A stretch of DNA of 64,000 nucleotides from JAYSSF01 sp043772005 (GTDB taxonomy: Bacteria; Patescibacteriota; Gracilibacteria; Absconditabacterales; Absconditicoccaceae), in NCBI GenBank assembly GCA_043772005.1, contig JAYVGP010000012.1, positions 1 to 64,000 of the forward strand, in the 5' to 3' direction. The notes below the pieces were generated by a model that ran no database searches, had not been told where the DNA came from, and saw only the letters and a program-made list of their open reading frames with translations. Below are positions 31,233 through 41,763 of the stretch, one piece after another (position 1 is the first letter of the stretch; each line of letters opens with the position of its first letter). Made by a program: the position numbers and the translations under genes.

Positions 31233-32480
31233 ATGAAAAACACCCTCATCATCCTACTTCTCGGTATTGCACTGGGTATCAGTAGCACTGCGCTCATCAA
31301 TTATGTCTCCAACCACTCATGGAATACATGAGAGCATATTATCACCCTCGACAATGGTCAGATTATTGACAATATCAAATCCAAAATCAATCCTGCAAAA
31401 TATGATAAATTTGAAAAGGTATATCAAATCCTCAGTAAACAATACTATCAAGGTAGTGGAGATAAGCTTGACGAAAGTATGATGATCGAATCAGCTCTGC
31501 ACGGATTTGTGGACGGACTTGGTGATCCTCATAGTGCATATTTTGATATACAAGAAAGCAGCTGACTCAATCAGCTTCTCGCTGGGGATCAGAAGTTTGA
31601 GTGAATCGGAGCAGTTGTATCGCGTAGGTCAGATGGCGTACAGATCATGGAAGTCCTCAAATCATCTCCTGCACAGATAGCAGGACTCAAGCCGCTTGAT
31701 CTCATCATCCAAGTCAATGACCAAGATATCGAAAGCATGACAGTAGCACAGGCAGTCAAACTCATCCGCGGACCTGCAGGCACAACAGTAGATCTCACCG
31801 TCTTCAGATCCAGTGAACAAAAAATCCTTACTATCACTGTCACCAGAGACAAGATCGATGTACCATCGGTAAGCCGAAACATCATTAACAACACCTGAGC
31901 CAATACACAAGTGTGATATATTGCATTATCGATCTTTGGCGAAGACACTTATATAAAATTCCGTGATGCTCTCGACGCACTATCCAAAGAACAACTTGCA
32001 GGCTACATCATCGATCTGAGAGGTAATGGTGGAGGATTCTTGCCTACGGCTACTGATATTGCAAGTCACTTCATCCCCAAAGGCAACACGATTGCTACTA
32101 CTCGCTACAAGACGTTTCCTGAAGAATCGTACAAATCTGACTGACGTGAGTGAGCTGATAGATTATTACCGGTAGTGGTACTGGTAGATGAATATTCTGC
32201 CAGCGCTAGTGAGGTACTTGCTCTTGCTCTTAAACAAAATATTGATGCACATATCATCGGCGAGCAGACCTTTGGTAAATGATCAATTCAAACGATCTAT
32301 GATTTTGACGATGGATCAAGTATCAAATACACGATCGGTCGCCGATACGCTCCTGATAATAGTAATGTAGATCATATTGGAATTACCCCAGATACAGAGG
32401 TGATCTTCAATAATACAGGCTATCAAGCTTCATGATTTGACAATCAACTCCAGTCAGCAATAGATAGATTGACAAAATAA
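31233..32480 (+). CDS. S41 family C-terminal processing protease
   Basis: 415 residues, probably membrane-anchored by MKNTLIILLLGIALGISST. PDZ domain near residues 120-200 (GIGAVVSRRSDGVQIMEV, LKPLDLIIQVNDQDIESM). Protease core: GYIIDLRGNGGGFLPTA, LVDEYSASASEVLALAL with the nucleophilic Ser, and GEQTFGKGSIQTIYDF with the catalytic Lys. It cleaves proteins from exposed C-termini in the periplasm or cell surface. About nine UGA glycines, one in FG-K. It may be translated with the structured repeat as its 5' leader. Confidence 0.93.
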
Positions 32481-32564
32481 AAAAACACTTGAAATTACAC
32501 ATTATAATCCTTACAGTAAATCATCTCACTATGGGGTGATTTTTAGTATCATATGTAGAAAAAA

Positions 32565-33182
32565 ATGGAACAAAAAATAGAATGTAAAATCCTACAAGAT
32601 GTTATCGATTATGCACTTAGCATAAAAAACAATACATGAGAAACAAGAGCTAGAGCAATCATTGATCTATTCAATGAGTGAAATAAGAAAAGTTACTACG
32701 CTGCTCAAATAGTTTGAGCTCTCAAAAATGAGAGCTCCAAGGGCACGGAACAGATTAATAAAATCATTAAAAATGATGAGGCATTTTGATCGATCATGAA
32801 AGAACTATATCCAAATTCTATCATCAAGAATCTATTTGATCATAAGTACAAGGAGCAAATCATCAGAAAGTGTAATCTTGAGTTACGTGAATGAGAATCA
32901 TTATTAAGTCTATATATTAGATCCTCACAAAAATCTGAAATTCGCCCCCTCATCGATTTTACCCTTCAAAATCTAGATATCATTAATGATGTCAATATTG
33001 ATACTATATACTCTATTAACAGTGAAATCATAACTCAGAACGTACTATATGAATGAAATATCCAATACCAACGATTTACACAAGATCTCACAACAAAGAT
33101 TTACAACTACGTAAAATCAATCGAAAAAGCTCCATTTGAATCACCAAAAGATGCACTTAATGACATGAAAAAGCTAGATTAA
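32565..33182 (+). CDS. hypothetical protein
   Basis: 205 residues, soluble, mostly helical by composition (RARAIIDLFNEGNKKSYYAA, IYNYVKSIEKAPFESPKDA). No family recognised. Seven or so UGA glycines are in frame. A short gene with a similar helical style (33220) follows 37 bases later on the same strand, so the two may form an operon. A weak hairpin (AATCA..., TGATTTTTA) near 32520-32545 separates it from the S41 protease. Confidence 0.6.
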
Positions 33183-33219
33183 TAAAACCAATTTTATCTA
33201 TCGATATTCTGAATACATC

Positions 33220-33669
33220 ATGAAAACCTGTAATACAATCAACGATATAATTACAAAACTAGAAAGTGACAACAATCTAGACAAGATAATTCATGCTCTT
33301 ACTAAATCATCCAACGAAGCTGAGTATAAGTTTGGTCCCAATAAAACATTTGGGAGACTAAGTCAGCTATTACCCGACATAAAAAATAAGATGGAAGCTC
33401 TTTTAGGAGATACTTGAGCTCAAGAAAAACTCAGACACTTATTAGCAAGCCACCCTTTTGCGCAAAGACTATTCTGTGATTCAGAACACACTCAAATAAT
33501 AAAAAAGATAATCGGCATAGAATCTCCACAAACACTATTATTCATCTATCTTAACTCAGGCGAACAAACCAAACAAAGCATAGATTTACTATTAGATTTT
33601 GAGGCTCTTTCAATAAAAGATTGACAAATAATCTGAAAAAAAATGTGAGAATCATTCATCATATGATAA
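33220..33669 (+). CDS. hypothetical protein
   Basis: 149 residues, soluble and helical (TINDIITKLESDNNLDKII, NKMEALLGDTGAQEKLRHLL). No signal, membrane segment or known motif. Five UGA glycines; the last residues are SFIIG with a terminal TGA codon before TAA. Partner of the preceding hypothetical gene by position and size. Confidence 0.55.
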
Positions 33670-33764
33670 AAAATCTATCTACGTCAGTAGGTTTTTTGTC
33701 TCTCGAATTTTACCATCAAATCCTTATACTCGACCTACAAGGCTTACCAACTTTATAAATCACG

Positions 33765-34835
33765 ATGAAAATTTGCCTCGCTCCCATGGATGGGATTACT
33801 GATTGCGCATACAGAACACTCGTTTCTGAAATTTTTGCCAAATATGGAGACCCAAAACACGAACTCTATACCTTTGGTGAGTTTATGTCTGCAGAGTGAT
33901 ACACGCATAATCCTCGTAAACTCGTACGCCATGTGGTCAATGTAGCAGGACAACTACCATTTATCGCGCAGATCTATGGTGCTAATGCTGATGCTCTCGT
34001 ACAGACAGCAGTGGATATCGAGAGTAGATATAGACACTTATTTACTGGGATTGAGCTCAATATCGGTTGCCCAAGCCCCAAAGTTATGAAATGTGGTAGC
34101 GGAGCCGGCATGATGTGTGATCGTCCCAATACTCTCAGTATCGTCAAGCGCATCAGTGAATCTATCTCACTCCCCTTTAGTGTCAAAACAAGAGTCTGAC
34201 TCTCCTCTGATCCAGTGGAACAGCAATCACAACATGATTTTATCCTCCAGTGTGCTCAGTACTGTTCCATGATTACGATCCATGGTCGTAGCTACAAACA
34301 ATCACACAATGGATCTGTCGATCGAGATTATATCTACAAGATTAAGTCAGAATTAGCAGATACACAAGTAGCTATCATCGGTAATGGGTGATTAAATAAT
34401 TATCAAGACGGTCTCAACGCTGTAGGAAATTTGGATGGTGTGATGTGGTGACAAGCTGCCATGATGTGGCCATGGGTACTCACACCTCACAAACCCAACT
34501 TAGATGAGATTCATGAGACAATCATGAGACATCTCCATCTATGTATTGCTCATCAGATCTGGTTTGACGATGAGACGCACTGGGTTGCTGATGGCAAATA
34601 CTCTGGTACATTCGCCCAACCAACACAACAGCAAATCGAGGAGATCATCCTCCAGATACCAACACAATACGCTGATACAGACTTCCACAGCATTGTCGAG
34701 TTTCGTAAGCATCTGTTCTGGTATGTCTCCTGACTTATCGGTAACAAGGAGTTCAAACAATCCGTCGTCCCTATCAAATCATATACTCTACTAGTAGCTG
34801 CGATTGAGGAGCTTTGGAGTAAACAGGAGATTTAA
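33765..34835 (+). CDS. tRNA-dihydrouridine synthase
   Basis: 356 residues. FMN enzyme that reduces uridines in tRNA D-loops. LAPMDGITDCAYRTL at the start, QIYGANADALVQTA, NIGCPSPKVMKCGSGAGMM with the catalytic Cys shifted in the SPKV...CG-G loop, SVKTRVG, MITIHGRSYKQ and AIIGNGG with WGQAAMM (FMN phosphate) all match the Dus family. The C-terminal 120 residues are the tRNA-binding helical domain. Nine UGA glycines. It could be DusB- or DusC-like; I do not assign a subtype. Confidence 0.93.
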
Positions 34836-34858
34836 TATTTAAAGATTATGGTATTTTC

Positions 34859-35137
34859 TTAAGCTGAAACAAAAAATACCTGTCGTAAACAACAGGCATT
34901 TAATAACGTAGAGCAAACAAATCAACGAGCTTTGGTGTACATACCAGTCTCTATAACAGCAGTCGAACTAGTGCCAGTAGGTCGTAAGACAATTTCATCA
35001 CTGTCTATGTCGACGCACATATCAGCCTCACTTCGACCATAACCTTGAGATGTTTTAAAATCATGCTCATCTTTGTAGCCATTTTCTTCTGCTGCTTGTT
35101 TTGCTCCACTAGAACTTAATAGTTTTGGATTTCCCAT
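34859..35137 (-). CDS. hypothetical protein with ambiguous stop
   Basis: Begins MGNPKLLSSSGAKQAAEEN, with ATG at 35137; the first 71 residues end MYTKAR followed by TGA (34922-34924). Under code 25 the frame continues 21 codons to TAA at 34859 (GFVCSTLLNACCLRQVFFV), but that tail runs through a rho-independent terminator hairpin. Either TGA ends this gene, the gene is a recent arrival from a standard-code genome, or the hairpin is coincidental. No known domain; the body is polar and acidic (EADMCVDIDSDEIV). Confidence 0.5.
34871..34896 (-). terminator. rho-independent terminator (minus strand)
   Basis: On the minus strand CCTGT-TGTTTACG-ACAGG followed by TATTTTTTG. It lies 26-50 bases after the TGA at 34922 of the small hypothetical gene. 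Confidence 0.65.
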
Positions 35138-35306
35138 TTTTTTATGAGTTTTTGCTTTTTTGCAATATTGCAATTACTCTTATAATTATGTCTATATATA
35201 TATATCAAGAGATTTTTAAAATTTATACAAGTAAACTTTGCTCTGAAATTTGTAATCAAATCTTAATTCAATACGATCACATATAAATTTAGTTTGCATA
35301 TTTAAA

Positions 35307-35807
35307 ATGACTAATCTTGAAAAAGCAAATAAAGAAACACTTACCGTATTATATGATACGCAGTGATGTTTCATTGATATTGATACATTATATGATGATA
35401 AAGGAAATCCTCTACTTTTATATCATGAAAAAAAACACGAAACAGAATGTTTTGTCTATCCTGTTGCATGAACAAGGAAGTTTTTTATTGAGACAAGAGT
35501 TAATAGTGATGGAGAATATACAACTACTCGCCCCTGGATTGCAGTAATGTCATACAACAACGATACATATATTGATGGATTATTTACTAAGTATCCAAAC
35601 TATTGATCTGTTGAGACAATATTAGATGATTTTTTTACTCATACAATGCCAACATTACTCGACTATCAACGAGATAAAGTACTATATATTGAACATTGTA
35701 CAGACATTAAACAGCGTAATGTGGGTCGTCTAGAGCTAAATAGTGAACTTTTGCAAAAATTTGCGCAATATTCCATATCCATTACATACGCTGTCAAAAT
35801 ATATTAA
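35307..35807 (+). CDS. hypothetical protein
   Basis: 166 residues, soluble, beta-rich by composition (LYDTQGCFIDIDTLYDDKG, ECFVYPVAGTRKFFIETRV, GEYTTTRPWIAVMSYNN). No recognised family. Three UGA glycines (TQG-CF, VAG-TR, NYG-SV). Transcribed alone from the plus strand; its TAA lies three bases from the TAG of the convergent GH3-like gene. Confidence 0.6.
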
Positions 35808-35809
35808 CA

Positions 35810-37207
35810 CTATTCTCACACTAATTTCTTAGCAACTGGGTTATCTTCTCTTGGATATAGTGTCAATAACTTACTCTGTGTCGACTGACGCTCATGATTG
35901 AGTTGCGCAATCAGATCATCAAACCATCACTGCTCTACTACTTTTACCTGCACTGCTCACAGTGTCCCTCCGCTACGCTTCGCTGCGTAGTTATGGTTTT
36001 GCGTTGACAAAATCTCATCGAATTTTGATGCAATTTTCCCCTTCTCAGAGATTCGCTGCTGCTCACCCTCTTTTCATCCTACTTTTAACCCACTTTCAAT
36101 AACAACCACATAATGCCACACTTCTCCCTCCTGTGATGGAAACACGCAGTACTGTCAGAGATCATATCAATTCTCACGAAGCTGACTGATTGTCTGTTGG
36201 ATATGTTGGATCTGTGTGTGCTCATTGGCAATGTCGATATACTCGCTCGTACGACCTACGATCTTGATCCATGACTGCGCCACATCCACCATCTCGATTA
36301 CATCACCAAGCTCATAGCGACATAGTCCGTCATAGGTAGATATCAACAGCTTATAGCGAGTATCTAGCACGGCATCAGACAGTGGTATAATCTGCCCATC
36401 AGGATCAACAAGCTCATACCATATGCCGCAACTATGCTTGAGCGCAAGCGTCTGATAATCGTCACTATCTCGCAGTTTCTTGGGTTGATAACCAAAGGTT
36501 CCCTCTGTCGCATTATAATACGGGATGATCACAATATCTTGTCACAGCTGATCACGCAGCTGCTGTACATAAGGATCGATAGCACATCATCATACAATCA
36601 CCACCTGTGGGCGCAGCGGTGCATCATACAACTTCTCCCACTCCTGAGCAAACTGTAACACTACTCACGGTACTCATGATACTACTGCGGGACTACGTCC
36701 TCCATAGCATAGTGCAATCGCCGACAGCTTCTCCTCGCTCGTCTCAAATAATCCCACCCCATCAAAGATCTCTTGCGGCACTGGACATACCCACTCTCAT
36801 AGCCATCACTTTTCACTGACGAGTGCATTGGACACATATCTCGTCGGCACATCACCAACCTCAAACAGATTTCCAGGCAAAAATGCTACCTTATATCTCA
36901 ATAACTGTAGTACAAATATTGGTCATAAATGCAATATCACATCAGAAAACAACTTCTCCGATACCGCACGATCATTATACTTAAACCTATGTTTGGAAGT
37001 GGGTAATGTCTTGTATGCCAACGACGATGTCCCACCAGTGCGTAGGATGACTGAGATATCTGACTTATCTTTGAGTTGGTCAACAAATCCTAAATTGATC
37101 AATAGTTCATATGTTGTGATCCCACGATGCTCAAACTCTGTATGATTACGAGGCAATCATAGCTGTGGGTGCTGATTTCGATAATCGATGAGTTTATTGA
37201 GTGTCAT
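35810..37207 (-). CDS. GH3-like acyl-adenylate-forming enzyme
   Basis: 465 residues. GH3 proteins join amino acids to carboxylic acids through an acyl-adenylate. Seen: VILRTGGTSSLAYKTLP (ATP-binding P-loop-like TGGTSS), YYNATEGTFGYQ (the YxAxEG motif), YDGLCRYELGDVIEMVD (YRLGD-like) and IKIVGRTSEYIDIANEH. About nine UGA glycines. A low-complexity stretch near the C-terminus (KEGEQQRISEKGKIASKFDE, TQNHNYAAKRSGG) has the base pattern of the dispersed palindromic element and may be an in-frame insertion. The substrate is unknown; bacterial members are uncharacterised. Confidence 0.8.
35963..36070 (-). repeat. possible in-frame palindromic insertion in GH3-like gene
   Basis: On the minus strand it reads GAGAAGGGGAAAATTGC ... 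GCAGCGAAGCGTAGCGGAGGGA. The framework GA-AGGGG-A-ATTGC and AGCGGAGGG is shared with the fmt copy. It also contains a local inverted repeat (CGCTACGC/GCGTAGCG). Confidence 0.4.
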
Positions 37208-37255
37208 TAAAAGCATAATAGCTATTTTAGATCACAATTCTAATCAATATATAAA

Positions 37256-37403
37256 GTCAAAAACAAGTGACCAAAGGAAATCCTTTAGGACTACGCACAC
37301 GAGATCATAAACCCACAATAAGAGTAAATAGTGCTGTTTTTGACTAGACCTTTGGTTCTTTCGGGGTTTATACCCCACAAGGGTGCAATACCAAAGAATA
37401 AAG
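37256..37403 (+). ncRNA. structured repeat, copy B (putative RNA)
   Basis: Stem 1: GTCAAAAACA (37256-37265) with TGTTTTTGAC (37335-37344), enclosing GGACTACGCACACGAG, identical to copy A. Stem 2: CTTT-GG-TTCTTT (37350-37361) with AAAGAA-T-AAAG (37393-37403). Relative to copy A, the fourth pair of stem 1 changes G-C to A-T, and the small hairpin TCCC/GGGA becomes TCCT/AGGA. It lies between the GH3-like gene and recA, opposite to both. Confidence 0.6.
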
Positions 37404-37425
37404 AAAAATCATTTTCCCAAAGAAT

Positions 37426-37450
37426 AAAAAAATCCCGACAAAGTCGGGAT
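37426..37450 (-). terminator. rho-independent terminator of recA
   Basis: ATCCCGAC / GTCGGGAT stem (8 bp) around a 3-nt loop; on the minus strand it is followed by TTTTTT. It starts 39 bases downstream of the recA stop. Confidence 0.85.
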
Positions 37451-37489
37451 AACCTATTTTAAACCCATCTTTAACCTACTTTGATCATA

Positions 37490-38560
37490 TTATTCCACAT
37501 CCAACTCTACTTCATCTTCATCAGGATTAACCTTGATTGCATCAAGTTGTTCAAGCGGGATGACATTCTTACCCATACGGATATCTTTGATCTTCATCTT
37601 GATCTCAGCTTCGAGAATCTGTTGCACATTTGGATTATCAGTCAGATATTGTCATGCTTTTTCTTTTCCTTGGAACTTCTGATCAGCGATCGAATAAAAC
37701 GCTCATGACCTCGAGATCAGTCATAGCACAAGTGACGCCTCCAATATGTCAGCTGGAGTATCTACTCATGAAGCAAATCTAATAGGCACTTCTGCTACCT
37801 TAAACGGAGGGAAGATCTTATTTTTGACGATCTTGATTTTGGCATTGTATCATACTTGTTCTTTGTTGTCTTCGATCTTGTCACCTCTACGGATCTCCAA
37901 TCTCTGTGAAGCATAGAACTTGAGAGCATTACCACCCGTAGTAGTCTCTGGGTTACCATACACCACACCAATCTTGAGTCTGATCTGGTTGATGAAGATG
38001 ATCGTCGTATTAGTTTTTGCCAATACACCAGTCAGTTTTCTCAATCCTTGGGACATCATACGAGCTTGGAGTCACATATGACTATCACCCATATCACCTT
38101 CGATCTCAGCTCTTGGAGTCAGTGCTGCAACGCTATCCACAATAATTAGATCAAACGCACCAGTTTTCGCTAACTCTTCAGAGATCTGAAGAGCTTGTTC
38201 ACCATAGTCAGGCTGTGAAAGATACAAATTTGGTACATCCACACCAAGCATCCCAGCATAGTTAGGATCAAAGGCATGTTCTGCATCGATAAATGCTACC
38301 ACACCACCAAGTTTCTGTACTTGTGCTGCAGCAAGCAGTGTGACTGTTGTTTTACCACTTGACTCGAGACCATAGATCTCGATGATTCTACCCTTTGGGT
38401 ATCATCCACCCAACACAATATCAAGCAGATAACTACCTGAATGTACTGTCTCTACCTGTGCCGCATTAGCATTATCTCCCATTTTGATGAGAGCTCCTTT
38501 ACCAAATTGTTTTTCAATTGACTTCATTGCATCAGCGATAACATCATCTTTTTTGGACAT
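37490..38560 (-). CDS. recA: recombinase RecA
   Basis: 356 residues. ATP-dependent strand-exchange protein. MSKKDDVIADAMKSIEKQFG, LGGGYPKGRIIEIYGLESSG with Walker A GLESSGKTT, AFIDAEHAFDPNYA, LIIVDSVAALTPRAEIEG (Walker B), FINQIRLKIGVVYGNPETTTGG (L2) are all standard. The acidic C-terminus (VNPDEDEVELDVE) is typical. UGA codes the third Gly of LGGG and Gly in SHMG-LQARMM, among others. ATG 38560. The RecA modulator gene recX is about 27 kb away. Confidence 0.97.
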
Positions 38561-38780
38561 TGCATATAATAATAAGGAAATGAAACTATGGGGAGGTTTT
38601 AAAGTTGCAAGTTCATAAGGTTTATAAGGTATTTTTTACTTTATAAACTTTAGTAACTCTATCAACCTTATAAACTTTGTATAATAATTTGCAAGTCCTG
38701 TCAAAATATAATACTCTTGTGATTGGAGAAATAATGAGTATACAATCGGCTGACTTTAATTTATGTTTTTCTCGCTTATC

Positions 38781-39671
38781 ATGAAACCTATCTTACTTAT
38801 ATTGGCTTGAGGAATGTGATCTCGCTACGGCGGACTCAAACAGATCGACGGCTTCTGACCACATGACCAAGCAATTCTCGAATATAGTATCTATGATGCA
38901 ATCAGAGCTTGATTCGACAAAGTCGTCATTATCCTCAGAAATGATTTTCAAGAGCAATTCGATGCAAAATTTATCAATACCTTCCAAGGTAATATCCAAG
39001 TACAGTATGTCTATCAGAGTCTGGATCTCACGAGATACGGTTTTGGTGATGGATCACATAGGACCAAACCTTGGGGTACTGCTCACGCCATCTTGACTGC
39101 TCAGGATCTGATCAACTGACCATTTGCGGTGATCAACGCGGACGATTACTATGGTGTCGACTGATACCAACAGATGGCTGATTTCCTCAGTACTGAAGCT
39201 AGCCCATCACTGTCATGTATGATCGGATATAAACTCATGAATACCCTCTCAGCCTTTGGCGGAGTCAATAGATGAGTCACCACCATCGACACACACAACA
39301 ATTTACAATCTGTCACCGAAAATCACAAAATTGCTCGCCAAGAAGACAGATCGATCATGTCACAAGAGTGAAATATCCTGGCAGATGATACTACAGTGAG
39401 TATGGGATTCTGGGGATTTGACTGAAATTTTATGCAAATCATCGAAGCATATTTTAATAATCGGTTAAGTCAGAATTATGACTCTCCTACAGCAGAATCC
39501 TACATCCCATCTGTTGTTGATGATACGATCCACAAATATAATCATGCAGTCCGCGTCCTCGTCAGTCATGATGAGTGGTATGGCGTAACAAACCCAGATG
39601 ATAAGCCAGAAGTAGTCGCTGCATTGGCTAAGCTGACTAGTGCAGGAGTGTATCCTGAGAACTTATGGTAA
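38781..39671 (+). CDS. sugar-phosphate nucleotidyltransferase-like protein
   Basis: 296 residues. N-terminal LLILAGGMGSRYGGLKQIDG is the nucleotide-binding loop of NTP transferases (GlmU/RfbA superfamily); the second Gly-rich positions GG and MG-S are TGA codons. Also seen: YSIYDAIRAGFDKVVIIL, KPWGTAHAILTAQ, FAVINADDYYG (metal-binding Asp pair) and SMGFWGFDG. The specific sugar is unknown. A 6-codon longer start at ATG 38763 is possible; 38781 gives the usual N-terminus. About 14 UGA glycines. Confidence 0.88.
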
Positions 39672-39698
39672 AAGCATTAATTCATCATTACTCATCCT

Positions 39699-40049
39699 AT
39701 GAATAATCAAGAAAAGGTAATACAGCATGTCATGTGAGCATTATTATCTCTTCCCAAATTCATGCGACAATTTCAACTCAATGCAAGCCATATCTCATCA
39801 TCATTAGAAAAAGTTTTTGCAAAAGACAATACGAGTTACTACAATAATGAGTTAGCAATCCTTTTGTGAATAACTACTGCTAAACTTGATCGTATGATCG
39901 AGATAGCACAGGAATATCAAAATTATCAGAATAACCGAATCAGTAATAGTAAAAAATCAATACCAAAAAATATACAGTGTATTTTACAAGAAGAATATCT
40001 ACAGACTAGTGGAAAAATCCAAAATATCTATCAGAGCCTTACTATCTAA
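39699..40049 (+). CDS. hypothetical protein
   Basis: 116 residues, helical and polar (MNNQEKVIQHVMGALLSLP, KFMRQFQLNASHISSSLEKV). Two UGA glycines. No recognised family or membrane segment. It lies between the nucleotidyltransferase and the YidD-Fmt fusion on the same strand, with 27 and 11 base gaps, so it is probably co-transcribed with both. Confidence 0.55.
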
Positions 40050-40060
40050 ACTAATCTATA

Positions 40061-41347
40061 TTGTCATCAACTTTTTCTTTTTTTAATTCTCTCCTCACCA
40101 AGGTCTCCTTGGCACTGATTTTCATCTACCAAAAAACCATCTCACCAGATGAGTGACTACTCTCTCCCATACTCAGATGAACCATCTGTGCTCATGAGCC
40201 TCACTGTAGTGAATATGCGAGATTATCGCTTGTAAGATATGGATTTTTGGATAGTATCGAACAGATTATCACTCGTATTATCTCCTGTCGCCCCAGTATG
40301 ACCAAAACATATGATCCAGTCTCGTATCGCATCGTCTTTGCGAGTTCTGCTCCCATCGGTGTACCATTTATGACCGCACTCGCATCTGATCCCAGATTTG
40401 ATATCGTAGGAGTCGTGACTCAGCCAGATCAACCATCATGAAGAGGCTTGAAAATGCATGAAAATATTATCAAGACGGAAGCGACAGCTATCTATTCCCC
40501 CTGAGACCAAAGGGAATCCTCGTGAGGGCAAGGGGGAGATTGCAAAGCCGAGGGGGGGTTTGAAGATTTTATCATCACCCCCAATACTCTCCGCCTCGAA
40601 TCCAAAAAATATCCATGAGAATGAGTACTGTTTCAATCATGGTTAGAATCCAAAAAACCTGACTTCTTGGTAGTGATCGCTTACGGAAATATTATCCCTC
40701 AGCACATCTTAGACATCCCCACCATCGCCCCGATCAACGTCCACGGGTCACTCCTACCCGCATATCGCGGTGCATCACCCATCCAGTCAGTCTTACTCAA
40801 TGACGAAGCTAAAACTGGTATCACCATCATGCGTATGGATGCAGGACTCGACACCGGTCCCATGCTACGCAAGCAGTGATTTCCACTGACGATCCACACT
40901 ACGGCACTCGATATCATCCACAGGTTCCAAGAGTTTGGTCCTCAACTCTTGATTGATACCATGGTCGATTATGCTACTGGGAAGGTCACAGAAACCATAC
41001 AACCAGAAGATGGAGTCAGCCACTGCTCCAAGCTTGAAAAAACACATGGACTCATCAATCCATGGACTCAAACACTACATGAAATCAATAATATCTATCG
41101 TGGATGCTATCTCTGGCCCAAGACATATTTCGTCCTCGATGACTCTCGAGATAAACATGCAGGCAAGCAAATCATTATCGATACACTCGAGTTAGATGAA
41201 AATCAATGGGAAACACATAAAAATCAGCCACTACTCGTAGCTGATCAAGGTAAACATTATATCAATAAAGCAGTTATCAACCTCCTCATCAAACCAGAAT
41301 GATCCAAAGCAATGAAATGGGAGGATTGGTTGAGGGGAATAAATTAA
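40061..41347 (+). CDS. fmt: YidD-Fmt fusion: membrane insertion factor + methionyl-tRNA formyltransferase
   Basis: 428 residues in one open frame. Residues 1-85 are a YidD domain: TKVSLALIFIYQKTISPDEG, CAHEPHCSEYARLSLVRYGF and RIISCRPSMTKTYDPVS, with the family's CSEYA and YDPV. Residues 89-428 are Fmt: RIVFASSAPIGVPFMTAL, VVTQPDQPSGRGLKM, APINVHGSLLPAYRGASPIQ (signature), GITIMRMDAGLDTGPMLRKQ and the C-terminal tRNA-binding domain (WPKTYFVLDD). Fmt formylates initiator Met-tRNA; YidD helps membrane-protein insertion. TTG 40061 is taken as start because TAA lies three codons upstream. Residues 146-168 are an in-frame palindromic insertion. No ATG of a separate fmt fits. Confidence 0.88.
40496..40562 (+). 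repeat. in-frame G-rich palindromic element in fmt
   Basis: TCCCCCTGAGACCAAAGGGA, ATCCTCGTGAGGGC, AAGGGGGAGATTGCAAAGCC, GAGGGGGGGTTT. It encodes SPGDQRESSGGQGGDCKAEG plus GF between the loop after KMHENIIKTEATAI and EDFIITPNTLRLE. Close relative of the thrS copy (shared CC-GGGAATCC, GGGGGA and CCGA-GG-GGG). Confidence 0.75.
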
Positions 41348-41361
41348 CAAGATTAAATATT

Positions 41362-41688
41362 TTATTCTCCCAGAGAAAGGATGTATGTTCCAAGCACCTT
41401 CGATCAATCAATAACTCTATATGCAAGCTCACTAACTCATTCAACTTCTCAACGAAGAAGTTTAATGTGTTTGGGATTTAATTCTAATTTAATTTCATTG
41501 GTAGTTTCGTAATATTGTACTCAGGACTCAAATGCAAATACTGGAGATTCAAGATCTAGCATAATATTATTAAAATTAAATCCGTTAAACTGACAAAAAT
41601 CAAGCACTATAAATCTTTTCTGAGGGGTAGACATAGCCGCTTCTTTACATTTTTCTACAATGGATTGTAATTGATTCATAGGAATCAT
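41362..41688 (-). CDS. hypothetical protein downstream of KAP NTPase
   Basis: 108 residues: MIPMNQLQSIVEKCKEAA, RFIVLDFCQFNGFNFNNIM, ETTNEIKLELNPKHIKLLRG, then ELAYRVIDGSKVLGTYILSL. Mixed alpha/beta, soluble. No family recognised. Four UGA glycines. ATG 41679 is an alternative start. It lies 75 bases downstream of the KAP NTPase gene on the same strand, so a joint function is possible. Confidence 0.55.
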
Positions 41689-41763
41689 CTAAAAAATAAA
41701 ACAATTTATACTTATACTTTAATACGTACATAAATTCAAATTAATTTACTTAAGAAGTAAATT

